Below the pieces are notes generated by a model, which made no database searches, was not told the DNA's origin, and saw nothing but the letters and a program-made list of their open reading frames with translations. A stretch of DNA of 64,000 nucleotides, taken from the NCBI RefSeq assembly GCF_001695835.1, contig NZ_MBSO01000023.1, positions 1-64,000 of the forward strand. The letters run 5' to 3'. Position 1 is the first letter of the stretch. The number at the start of each line of letters is the position of its first letter. Source of the DNA: Ensifer sp. LC11 (lineage in GTDB: Bacteria; Pseudomonadota; Alphaproteobacteria; Rhizobiales; Rhizobiaceae). Positions 44,845-53,452 of this stretch are shown in pieces. The position numbers and the translations under genes are program-made.

Positions 44845-45818
44845 TCGTCATCGACCGCGAAAAACTTGCGCGCCTGTCCCTACTGACGCTTGCGGCCCCG
44901 GCGATCCGCGACGCCTATATCGCCGTCACCGACGGCCGCGCCAACCTGCCGCCGGTCGGCTATCTGCCGCTTCACGGCCGCAATGCCGATTGCCACATCA
45001 AGTACGGCTACATCGAAGGCGATCCGATCTTCGTTGTGAAGATCGCCTCCGGCTTCTACGACAACCCGGCCAAGGGACTACCTTCGAGCAACGGCATGAT
45101 GCTTGCTGTCTCCGCCGAGACCGGCGATGTGGCCGCCGTTCTCGACGACAAGGGGTTGCTGACCGATCTGCGCACCGGCATCGGCGGCGCCATCGCAACC
45201 ATGGCCTTGTGGCGCGACGACGCCCGAAGGATCGGAATCGTCGGAACCGGGACGCAGGCCCGCATCCAGATCCGGGCGCTCGCGGCACTCTCGGATCGCC
45301 CGCTGAACTTCACGGTGTGGGGACGGTCGCTAGACCGCGCCGAAGCCGTACTCGGAGATCTCACGGACCTTGACCTTGCCATCGAGGCGACGGCCGACCT
45401 CGAAACGCTGTGCCGCCGTTCCGACGTGATCGTGACGACGACCCCATCGAAAGAGCCGCTGATCCGATCAGCGTGGATCGGACCCGGCGCGCATATCACC
45501 GCCATGGGCGCGGATGCGCCAGGCAAGCAGGAACTCGATGTCGAACTCATCACCCGCGCGGACCGTCTTTTCGTCGATCTCGCCGAGCAATGCCTGGACC
45601 ACGGCGAAGTCTCCGCTGCGGCCCAGGCTGGCCTGATCGACGAAGGCCGCTGCGTGGCGCTCGGCGCGGTTCTTTCCGGCACAGCACAAGGCCGACACGC
45701 GCAGCAGGACATCACCATCGCTGACCTGACGGGGATTGCGACGCAGGACATCGCTATCGCCCGTACCGCGCTTAAGGCGCTCGGTCTGCTTGGGCGCGCG
45801 GAAGGAGCAAGATCATGA
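44841..45818 (+). CDS. Ornithine cyclodeaminase/mu-crystallin family dehydrogenase
   Basis: The 325-residue protein has the family's substrate-lobe segment DCHIKYGYIEGDPIFVVKIASGFYDNP and a Rossmann site GIVGTGTQA near residue 133. It contains HITAMGADAPGKQELD, where a key acid residue of the family lies. Family members act as cyclodeaminases or as imino-acid reductases, for example iminosuccinate reductase BhcD or EutC. The four-base overlaps with the YheO-type regulator and with the dehydratase make a tightly coupled trio. Confidence 0.82.
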   Translation: MIVIDREKLARLSLLTLAAPAIRDAYIAVTDGRANLPPVGYLPLHGRNADCHIKYGYIEGDPIFVVKIASGFYDNPAKGLPSSNGMMLAVSAETGDVAAVLDDKGLLTDLRTGIGGAIATMALWRDDARRIGIVGTGTQARIQIRALAALSDRPLNFTVWGRSLDRAEAVLGDLTDLDLAIEATADLETLCRRSDVIVTTTPSKEPLIRSAWIGPGAHITAMGADAPGKQELDVELITRADRLFVDLAEQCLDHGEVSAAAQAGLIDEGRCVALGAVLSGTAQGRHAQQDITIADLTGIATQDIAIARTALKALGLLGRAEGARS

Positions 45819-46837
45819 ACAAGGACATCTTCGAGACCGCCGCAAGCGCCGTCAGGGCGCGTCAGCGTATCCGCCCTTTCATCTATGAGACGCCGCTGAT
45901 CCCCTCGCGCGCAATCGGGCGGCAAACATCCTCGACGGTGTTGTTCAAGGCGGAGAACCTGCAGTTGACCGGTTCCTTCAAGATCCGAGGCGCTGCCAGC
46001 AAGATGACATCGCTGCCGCGGGATCAGCGGGTCATCACCGCGTCGTCCGGCAACCACGGCATCGGCGCTGCCCATGCGGCAAGCACGATTGGCCAAAAAC
46101 TGACCGTCGTGCTGCCCGAGATCGTCAAGGCGGCGAAGCTCGAACGCATCCGCACCTATGGAGTCGATGTCATTCTCCATGGCGCGGAAACCGGGCTTGC
46201 CGAGCAGCATGCGCAACGGCTCGCAGCGACGGAGAAGCTCGTCTATGTCTCACCGTACAACGACCCGGACATCATCGCCGGACAGGGCACCATCGCGCTC
46301 GAATTGCTGGAACAGGCGACCCGCATCGACAACATCTTCGTCGCCATGGGTGGTGGCGGGCTGATCAGCGGCATCGGTTCGGTGCTGAAGAGTTTCAGAC
46401 CGCACACCCGTGTCATCGGCGTTTCGGCGGCGAATTCGGCAGCACTCGCGGCCTCGATGCGGGCCGGCCGCGTCGTCGAAACCGATCATTTCGACACGCT
46501 CGCGGAGGCGGTCGCCGGTGGTCTCGATGAAGACAGCCTGACGCTCGGGCTGTCGATGGCCGTGATCGATGAGGTCGTGACCTGCACGGAAGCGGAAATC
46601 GAAGCGTCGATGCGCGACCTGCTTCTGGATGAGCACATGCTGGTCGAAGGGGCTGCAGCACTCGCGCTCGCCGGTTTCCGGAAGGTCGCGCAAAAGTGTG
46701 CCGGCCAGACCAATGTCGTCCTGCTCTGCGGTGGCAATGTCGACGGCGCCAGCGTGTTGCCTGCGTTGCTAGGTTGTCAGCAGCCCCCGGACAGAAGTGG
46801 CTCCAAGCGGCACCACGTAGAGCGCGTTAAAGGCTGA
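45815..46837 (+). CDS. Threonine dehydratase-like PLP enzyme (possible hydroxyaspartate dehydratase)
   Basis: The 340-residue fold-type II enzyme has the PLP lysine in TGSFKIRGA (near 57), the substrate loop ASSGNHGIGAA, and the phosphate-binding GGGGLISG near 180. It lacks the C-terminal ACT regulatory domain of biosynthetic IlvA. Enzymes of this type next to an OCD homologue include BhcB (beta-hydroxyaspartate dehydratase) and EutB of ectoine degradation. The end of the gene overlaps the convergent LysR gene by 11 bases. Confidence 0.82.
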   Translation: MNKDIFETAASAVRARQRIRPFIYETPLIPSRAIGRQTSSTVLFKAENLQLTGSFKIRGAASKMTSLPRDQRVITASSGNHGIGAAHAASTIGQKLTVVLPEIVKAAKLERIRTYGVDVILHGAETGLAEQHAQRLAATEKLVYVSPYNDPDIIAGQGTIALELLEQATRIDNIFVAMGGGGLISGIGSVLKSFRPHTRVIGVSAANSAALAASMRAGRVVETDHFDTLAEAVAGGLDEDSLTLGLSMAVIDEVVTCTEAEIEASMRDLLLDEHMLVEGAAALALAGFRKVAQKCAGQTNVVLLCGGNVDGASVLPALLGCQQPPDRSGSKRHHVERVKG

Positions 46838-47768
46838 CCCGCTCGACATAGTAGCGCGGGATCTTCACCCGATCCCGGTCGCGATAGAAGTCGATGCAGA
46901 AATCGACGAAGGCCTTGAAGCGCTTCGACACGTGCCGACGGCGCGAATAGATCAAATTGATCGCCGTCTGCGGTGACCGCCAGTCTGATAGCACCGGCTC
47001 CAGCAGACCGGCCTGCCGCTCGGTCTCGACGAAGAAGTCAGGCAGATAGGCGATGCCCTCGCCGGCGACCGCAAAATACTTGATCGTCCAGTAGTCGTTG
47101 GTGGTGCAGGTCGCCGCCGGCAGCAGGTCCACCTCGTCTTCGCCGGCCTGCGTCAAGTACCAGGACTGCAGCCGCGTCGGCTGGCGGAAAACGAGACCGC
47201 GGTGGCCGGAAAGTTGATCCGGGTTTTCCGGCTGGCCGTGGCGAGCGATGTATTGCGGGCTTGCAAACAGCCCGTAGGATGAGACCGAAAGCCGGCGACT
47301 GATGTAGTCCACATCCGATGGCTCGCCCCAGTGAAAGATGCCGTCGAGCGCCTGCTCCGTGACATCGGAAAAAGGTTGGCGCGAGGAGAGAAAGACGACG
47401 TCGAGATTGACCTGCGGATATTGCTGGCGAAAGGCGTAAAGCAGCTCCGAGGTGATCGTCGTGCCGAATTCGCCTGTTGAACCCACCCTCAGCGTGCCCG
47501 CCACCTCCTGGCGCATCTCCGCCATTGCGGTCGCCGCATCGTCGCAGTTTGACTGGATGAGCCGCGCGTAGCGCAGGAATTCCGCACCCGCATCGGTCAC
47601 GTGCAGTTGGTGCCCTTCGCGCACGAAGAGCTCGATGCCGAACTCGTCCTCCAATTGCCGGATCTTGTGGCTGAGCGTCGACTTTGGCAGCCGATGCCGC
47701 CTGGAAGCCGCTGAAATCGAACGGGAATCCGCAACTTTCACAAAGCAGTCTATGAGTGACAGGTCCAT
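46827..47768 (-). CDS. LysR-family transcriptional regulator
   Basis: The 313-residue protein has the N-terminal HTH (SISAASRRHRLPKSTLSHKIRQLEDEFGIELFVR) and a LysR substrate-binding domain (about 90-300). It is divergent from the adenine deaminase-like gene at 47880, separated by 111 bases, and so is the likely controller of the purine locus. The ATG at 47768 has GGACG upstream; longer frames back to 48554 are antisense to the deaminase gene. Confidence 0.88.
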   Translation of the reverse strand: MDLSLIDCFVKVADSRSISAASRRHRLPKSTLSHKIRQLEDEFGIELFVREGHQLHVTDAGAEFLRYARLIQSNCDDAATAMAEMRQEVAGTLRVGSTGEFGTTITSELLYAFRQQYPQVNLDVVFLSSRQPFSDVTEQALDGIFHWGEPSDVDYISRRLSVSSYGLFASPQYIARHGQPENPDQLSGHRGLVFRQPTRLQSWYLTQAGEDEVDLLPAATCTTNDYWTIKYFAVAGEGIAYLPDFFVETERQAGLLEPVLSDWRSPQTAINLIYSRRRHVSKRFKAFVDFCIDFYRDRDRVKIPRYYVERVSL

Positions 47769-47879
47769 ATTTCGTCCAAAATCTTGGATGATATGTTCGT
47801 AAATTAGAGCATTTCGGCCCATTGTGCAAACGATTGGGAATTGGGAATAATCACTGGAGCTAAGGGAGAAGAGGTTCCA

Positions 47880-49679
47880 GTGAGCGATATCAGAGAATTC
47901 ATTCGCGCCGCATCGGGCACCGGCGGCAAGGCAACGCTGGCGATCCGGGGTGGCCGCCTGGTCAACGTCGTTTCGGAAGAAATTTATCAGGCCGACGTCG
48001 CCATCTATGGCGAGCGCATCATCGCCGTCGGCGACATCTCCGACTATATCGGCCCTGAGACCAGGATCGTCGACGCGACCGGCAAGTACCTCGCACCCGG
48101 AATGATCGACGGGCATCTGCATGTCGAGTGCTCGAAGATGTCGCTGACGAGCTTCGCCAAGGCCGTCGTTCCGCTCGGCACGACCTCGATCGTCACCGGC
48201 CTCGACCAGATCATCGTCGTCGGCGGCCCGGCTGCGGCGCGCGAGTTCCTCGACGAAGCCAAGCAGACACCTTTGAAAGTCTTCTGGGGCGCGCCCTGCA
48301 AGACGCCCTACACCATGCCGCGCTCGACGGTCGGCCACTATTTCAGCCCGGCCGACCACCAGGCGACGCACCACTGGCCGGAATGCGTCGGCATATGGGA
48401 GACCGTGCGCGAATTCATCCAGGAGGAGGATGCCGACGTGCTGGCGGCGCTGGAGCTTGCCGAAAAGAGCCGGCTGCCGGTGCTCGGCTGCTGCCCGATG
48501 ACCCGCGGCGCGCGGCTTGCCGGCTACCAGCAGTCCGGTGTGCGCGCCGACCATGAGAGCTACACGCCCGAGGAAATGCTAGAAAAGCTGCGCGCCGGCA
48601 TGCATGTCGTGGTGCGTGAATCCTCGATCTCGCACTTCCTTTCCGAAAATCTGCGCATCGTCACCGAAATGGGCGCCAAGGCGCTTCGGCGCATCAGCTT
48701 CTGCACCGATGACGTGGTGGCGAGCGACATTCTGAAGCGCGGCCATCTCGACAACATGGTGCGCATGGCGATCGCCATGGGCATCTCGCCGATGGCCGCG
48801 ATCCAGATGGCGACGATCAACGGCGCCGACGCGCTTCGGATCGACGACAAGGTCGGCTCGATCTCGCCCGGCCGCGCCGCCGACATTCTGCTCGTCAACG
48901 ACCTTCGCAACTTCAACATCGAAACGGTCGTCGCCAAGGGCGAAGTGGTAGCCCGCGCCGGCAAGATGGCAATCGAGCTGACGCCGCCCGAACGCAGCGT
49001 CGCCCTGCTCAACTCGGTCAAGGTCGCACCGCTTCAGCCTGGCGACCTGAAGGTTGCCTATGACGGCGTCGGCGACACGGCGGAAGCGATGGCGATCGCC
49101 GTAACCCCGGAGAAGATCTTCGTGCGCACCCGTCGCGACGTGACGCTTGCGGTCAAGGACGGTCAGGTGTTCGCCGATCCGGCCAGGGACGTGCAGTACG
49201 TGACGGTCGTCGAGCGCTACGGCAAGACGAACAACCGCCCGGTCGCCTTTGCCTCCGGCTTCGGCTTGCGCGAGGGCGCGATCGCCAGCTCGACCGCCCC
49301 AGACGACAACAACATCATCTGCATCGGCGCCGATCTTGAGGACATGCGCATCGCCATCAACCACCTGATTGCCAACAATGGCGGCCAGGTGGTGGTCCGC
49401 AACGGCAAGGTCGAAGCCTTCCTGCACCTGCCGATCGGCGGCATCGTCTCCGACATCGAACCGGCCGAAATGGCGGCGCTGGAAGACCAGCTCGACGATG
49501 CGGCCCGCGCGCTCGGCTGCCGGCTGCCCTGGCCCTTCATGTACATGTTCGTGCTGCAGATCACGGCGATCCCGGAATATGCGATCACCGACCTTGGCGT
49601 CGTCGATTGCGTCGGGCTCAAGGTGATCTCGCCGTTTGCACCCGCCGGTGGGGACGAGCGCGCCGAAGCCGCGGAATGA
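47880..49679 (+). CDS. Divergent adenine deaminase homologue, altered metal site
   Basis: The 599-residue amidohydrolase aligns end to end with the adenine deaminase at 51199. It keeps the first metal motif DGHLHVE (near 77), the ADHES and FCTDD motifs and the C-terminal domain. It differs at two usual metal-site segments: DPHEI is replaced by GLDQI (near 107), and the GHY/GHAP histidine becomes GCCP (near 202). It may therefore be inactive, use another metal arrangement or act on another substrate. The GTG start at 47880 has GAAGAGG upstream. It leads a likely operon with the permease. Confidence 0.8.
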   Translation: MSDIREFIRAASGTGGKATLAIRGGRLVNVVSEEIYQADVAIYGERIIAVGDISDYIGPETRIVDATGKYLAPGMIDGHLHVECSKMSLTSFAKAVVPLGTTSIVTGLDQIIVVGGPAAAREFLDEAKQTPLKVFWGAPCKTPYTMPRSTVGHYFSPADHQATHHWPECVGIWETVREFIQEEDADVLAALELAEKSRLPVLGCCPMTRGARLAGYQQSGVRADHESYTPEEMLEKLRAGMHVVVRESSISHFLSENLRIVTEMGAKALRRISFCTDDVVASDILKRGHLDNMVRMAIAMGISPMAAIQMATINGADALRIDDKVGSISPGRAADILLVNDLRNFNIETVVAKGEVVARAGKMAIELTPPERSVALLNSVKVAPLQPGDLKVAYDGVGDTAEAMAIAVTPEKIFVRTRRDVTLAVKDGQVFADPARDVQYVTVVERYGKTNNRPVAFASGFGLREGAIASSTAPDDNNIICIGADLEDMRIAINHLIANNGGQVVVRNGKVEAFLHLPIGGIVSDIEPAEMAALEDQLDDAARALGCRLPWPFMYMFVLQITAIPEYAITDLGVVDCVGLKVISPFAPAGGDERAEAAE

Positions 49680-49687
49680 TAGCTGGA

Positions 49688-49710
49688 GGGGGTCGGTCAT
49701 GCCGGCCCCC
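49688..49710 (+). terminator. Hairpin after the divergent deaminase gene
   Basis: A 9-base stem (GGGGGTCGG with CCGGCCCCC, one T-G pair) is followed by TTCTTCGTTT. It may partly end transcription before the permease gene. Confidence 0.65.
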
Positions 49711-49736
49711 TTCTTCGTTTAAAAAAGGGGAACAAA

Positions 49737-51137
49737 ATGAACTATCAGAACAAGACCGTGGAGGCGGCCCCAGGCCCGGAGACATCCTGGCTCGGCGCAC
49801 TCCTTGACCGCTATTTCCAGATCTCGCAGTTCGGCTCGACCGTCCGCACCGAGATCCTCGCGGGCCTCACCACCTTTCTCGCCGCCTCCTACGTCATCGT
49901 CGTCAATCCATCGATCCTGGCGCATGCCGGCATTCCGTTTTCGGCAGGGGTGACCGCGACGGTGCTCGTCAGCTTCATCGGCAGCTGCGCCATGGGGCTT
50001 TATGCGCGCAGCCCCATCCTGGTGGCGCCCGGCATGGGCATCAACGCGCTCTTTGCCTACACCATGGTCGTCGGCGCCAAGGTGCCGCTTGAAATCGCGC
50101 TCGGCTGCGTCTTCTGGGCCGGCGTGCTCTTCACCGTCATGGCCTTCTTCAACCTGCGCCAGACGATCATCGAGTCGATCCCGGTTGATCTGCGTTATGG
50201 CATCGCCTGCGGCATCGGCCTTTTCATCGCGCTGATCGGTCTGGAAAACGCCAAGTTCATCGTCGCCAACCCCGATACGATCGTCGGCCTGACGCAGTTC
50301 AACCCGGTGACGCTCACCTTCATCGCCGGTTTCGTGCTGACGGTGGCGTTGGTGGTGCGCAAGGTGCCCGGCGCGATGATGGCCGGCATGATCCTCACCA
50401 CCATCCTGTCGATCCCGATCGGCCGCTGGTGGGGCGACGGCGCCGCGTTCTGGCCGGAGACACCAGACGTGCACACACTCGTCAATTGGAGCGGTTTCTC
50501 GGCGGCACCGGATTTCAGCTTCGTCGGCCAGATCGACCTCATCGGTGCGCTCAACCTGATCTACCTGCCCTTCATCTTCGTCTTCCTGTTCACCAACTTC
50601 ATCGAGGCTCTGTCGACCTTCCTCGGCCTTGCCGAAGCGGCCGACCTCAAGGATGAAACCGGCATGCCGCGCAATATCCGCGAATCGATGCATGTCGACG
50701 CGATCGCCGCGCTGATCTCGGCCCCGCTCGGCACCAGCCCGGCAACCGTCTACCTCGAATCCGGCGCCGGCATCGCCCAAGGCGGACGCACAGGCCTCGT
50801 CGCACTCGTCGCCGGCCTTCTCTTCGTGCCCTTCCTGTTCCTGTCGCCGCTATTGTCGCTGGTGCCGGCGGTTGCGACCGCGCCGGTGCTGATCCTCACC
50901 GGCCTCTTCATGTCCGAGCCGATCAGCAATATCCGCTGGAACACACTCGACGAGGCGATCCCGGCATTCCTCGCGATCGTGTTGATCCCGCTCACCTTCT
51001 CGATCACGCTCGGCCTGTCGCTCGCGATCATCGCCTATGTGCTGATCAAGCTGGTCTGCGGCCGGGCCGGCGATGTAAAACCGGTCATGTGGTTCGTCGC
51101 GCTGCTTGCCGCAGCACTCGTCGCCCAGACCCAGTAG
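49737..51137 (+). CDS. NCS2/AzgA-family purine permease
   Basis: The 466-residue permease has about 13 membrane segments and the AzgA-like landmarks EILAGLTTFLAASYVIVVNPSIL and LVAPGMGINALFAYT, plus FTNFIEALSTFLGLAEAADL and the loop LGTSPATVYLESGAGIAQGGRTG. Members take up adenine, guanine or hypoxanthine with protons. AAGGGGAAC precedes the ATG. It sits between two adenine deaminase homologues, which fits salvage or use of adenine. Confidence 0.88.
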   Translation: MNYQNKTVEAAPGPETSWLGALLDRYFQISQFGSTVRTEILAGLTTFLAASYVIVVNPSILAHAGIPFSAGVTATVLVSFIGSCAMGLYARSPILVAPGMGINALFAYTMVVGAKVPLEIALGCVFWAGVLFTVMAFFNLRQTIIESIPVDLRYGIACGIGLFIALIGLENAKFIVANPDTIVGLTQFNPVTLTFIAGFVLTVALVVRKVPGAMMAGMILTTILSIPIGRWWGDGAAFWPETPDVHTLVNWSGFSAAPDFSFVGQIDLIGALNLIYLPFIFVFLFTNFIEALSTFLGLAEAADLKDETGMPRNIRESMHVDAIAALISAPLGTSPATVYLESGAGIAQGGRTGLVALVAGLLFVPFLFLSPLLSLVPAVATAPVLILTGLFMSEPISNIRWNTLDEAIPAFLAIVLIPLTFSITLGLSLAIIAYVLIKLVCGRAGDVKPVMWFVALLAAALVAQTQ

Positions 51138-51143
51138 TCCCTT

Positions 51144-51172
51144 CGGCGTCCTCTCTTGATAAGAGGACGCCG
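51144..51172 (+). terminator. Hairpin between permease and adenine deaminase genes
   Basis: A perfect 11-base stem (CGGCGTCCTCT with AGAGGACGCCG) and a 7-base loop start 6 bases after the permease stop. No T tract follows; partial termination is likely. Confidence 0.55.
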
Positions 51173-51198
51173 ACATCGCCCATCCGAAGGAAACCATC

Positions 51199-52995
51199 AT
51201 GCTTCAATCCTGGTCGAGAACCGCACCCGAACTGGTCGACGTCGCCATGGGCCGCAAGCCGGCCGATCTCGTGATCCGCAATGGCAAGTGGGTCAACGTC
51301 TATTCCGGCGAGATCATTCCCGGGACCGACATCGCCGTCAAAGCCGGCCGCTTCGCCTATGTCGGGCCGGACGCCAGCCACACCATCGGCGAAGGCACCA
51401 AGGTCCTGGACGCCGTCGGCCGCTATCTCGTGCCCGGCCTTTGCGACGCGCACATGCATGTGGAAAGCGGTCTCGTCACCGTCACCGAATTTGCCCGCGC
51501 GGTCATCCCGCACGGCACGACCACCATGTTCATCGATCCGCACGAGATCGCCAACGTGCTCGGCCTTGCCGGCGTCCGGCTGATGAACGAGGAGGCTGAG
51601 AGCCTGCCGGTCAACGTGCTCGTCCAGGTGCCGAGCTGCGTGCCGAGCGCGCCGGGCCTTGAAACCGCCGGCGCCGAGCTTTCAGCGCAAGATGTCGCGG
51701 AGGCGCTCGCCTGGCCGAACGTCATCGGCCTTGGCGAGATGATGAATTTTCCCGGCGTTGCCGGCAATGATCCGAAGATGATGGCCGAGATCGCAGCCAC
51801 CCAGGATGCCCGCCTCACGGTCGGCGGCCACTACGCCTCGCCGCACCTCGGCCGCGAGTTCCACGCCTATGCCGCCGGCGGACCGGCTGATGACCATGAG
51901 GGCACGACGGTTGACGACGCCATCGCCCGTGTGCGCCAGGGCATGCGCGCCATGCTGCGCCTCGGTTCCGCCTGGTACGACGTCGCTGCACAGATAAAAG
52001 CGGTGACCGAATCCGGTCTCGACCCGCGCAATTTCCTGCTTTGCACCGACGACAGCCATTCCGGCACGCTCGTTCATGACGGCCACATGAACCGGGTCGT
52101 GCGCCACGCCATCGCCCAAGGGCTGAAGCCGGTCACCGCCATCCAGATGGCGACGCTCAACACCGCCCAGCATTTCGGTCTCGAACGTGAACTCGGCTCC
52201 ATCGCGCCCGGCCGCCGCGCCGACCTGATCGTCACCTCGGACCTTGCCGCCCTTCCGATCGAGATGGTCTTTGCCCGCGGCGAACTCTTGGCCGAAGGCG
52301 GTGCGCTGGTGCGCGACATCCCGGCTTACGTCTATCCGGAAAGCGCCCGCAACACGGTTCATCTCGGCCGAACGCTGGCGGCCGGCGACTTCGACATCCC
52401 GTCCAATGCACGCGCGACACGGGCGCGGGTGAACGTGATCGGCGTTGTCGAGAACCAGGCGCCGACCCGCGCGCTTGAGGCCGAGGTCGCGATCGAAAAC
52501 GGGCTCGTTCAGATGGATCGCAAGAATGACATCTGCCAGATCGCGCTGGTCGAACGGCACCGCGGCACCGGCGATGTCGTCAATGCCTTCGTTTCCGGCT
52601 TCGGCTACGACAGCGATTGCGCCATTGCCAGCACGGTCGCCCATGACAGTCATCACATGATCGTCGTCGGCACGAACAAGGCCGACATGGCGATGGCCGC
52701 CAACCGGCTGCAGGAGGTCGGCGGCGGCATCGTCGTGATCAAAGGCGGTCGTGAACTGGCCTTGGTCGAACTTCCCGTGGCCGGCCTGATGTCGGATCAG
52801 CGGGCGGAAGTGGTTGCCGAGAAGGCTGCAGCGATCGTCGAGGCGATGCGCGCCTGCGGCTGCCGGCTCAACAACGCCTATATGCAGCACTCGCTGCTGG
52901 CGCTCGTCGTCATTCCAGAGCTTCGGATCTCGGACAAGGGCCTGATCGACGTGCGCACGTTCCAGAAAACCGACGTCGTTTTGAGCACGCGTTAA
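51199..52995 (+). CDS. ade: Adenine deaminase
   Basis: The 598-residue amidohydrolase converts adenine to hypoxanthine and ammonia. All family metal and catalytic motifs are present: DAHMHVES (near 83), DPHEIANVLG (near 113), GLGEMMNFPGV (near 176), GGHYASPH (near 209), DDHEGTT and CTDDSHSG. The C-terminal domain ends ALVVIPELRISDKGLIDV. AAGGAAA lies before the ATG at 51199. It follows the AzgA-like permease and is the active counterpart of the divergent homologue at 47880. Confidence 0.92.
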   Translation: MLQSWSRTAPELVDVAMGRKPADLVIRNGKWVNVYSGEIIPGTDIAVKAGRFAYVGPDASHTIGEGTKVLDAVGRYLVPGLCDAHMHVESGLVTVTEFARAVIPHGTTTMFIDPHEIANVLGLAGVRLMNEEAESLPVNVLVQVPSCVPSAPGLETAGAELSAQDVAEALAWPNVIGLGEMMNFPGVAGNDPKMMAEIAATQDARLTVGGHYASPHLGREFHAYAAGGPADDHEGTTVDDAIARVRQGMRAMLRLGSAWYDVAAQIKAVTESGLDPRNFLLCTDDSHSGTLVHDGHMNRVVRHAIAQGLKPVTAIQMATLNTAQHFGLERELGSIAPGRRADLIVTSDLAALPIEMVFARGELLAEGGALVRDIPAYVYPESARNTVHLGRTLAAGDFDIPSNARATRARVNVIGVVENQAPTRALEAEVAIENGLVQMDRKNDICQIALVERHRGTGDVVNAFVSGFGYDSDCAIASTVAHDSHHMIVVGTNKADMAMAANRLQEVGGGIVVIKGGRELALVELPVAGLMSDQRAEVVAEKAAAIVEAMRACGCRLNNAYMQHSLLALVVIPELRISDKGLIDVRTFQKTDVVLSTR

Positions 52996-53452
52996 AACGA
53001 ATCGGCCGCCGGCAGCGGTGGCCGATCCCTTTCGCTCCGCTCCACCTTCCCGTTGATACGTCGGGTCGCAGAGCGACGGTCAGTCCCGCCCAATCCCCCG
53101 GAATCTTCCCTTATGGTTAATCAATGCCTAAACGGAAACAATCGCCCCGATTGCCCGGTCGGATTGTCCTCCTGCTCGCCCTTTCCGAAACGCAGTTGAC
53201 GTCAGGATCCCACCGCAGCCATCGTCCCACAATGGGACAGGGCCGCCGATCGCCCCGCCGCGCCCCAATCAATCCTGCTCCAAATTGCATGCAATGATGG
53301 CAAATGGTACAAGGAGGAGCTTATATACAACCGTGTAGGGCAAAAGGTCTCGCGCTACGCGCACATGTTTGGCAACGAGGTTTCCACAGGCAACATCCAG
53401 CGCTTGGCAACAGCATTGACCCGGACAAGCTGTGCGGTAGCTTTGGAGAGGA
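52996..53452. other. 457-base intergenic region
   Basis: No gene was recognised between adenine deaminase and the GGDEF-EAL gene. A small hairpin (GTCCCA-CAA-TGGGAC, 53225-53239) is the only structure noted. The promoter of the signalling cluster should lie in its second half. Confidence 0.5.
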
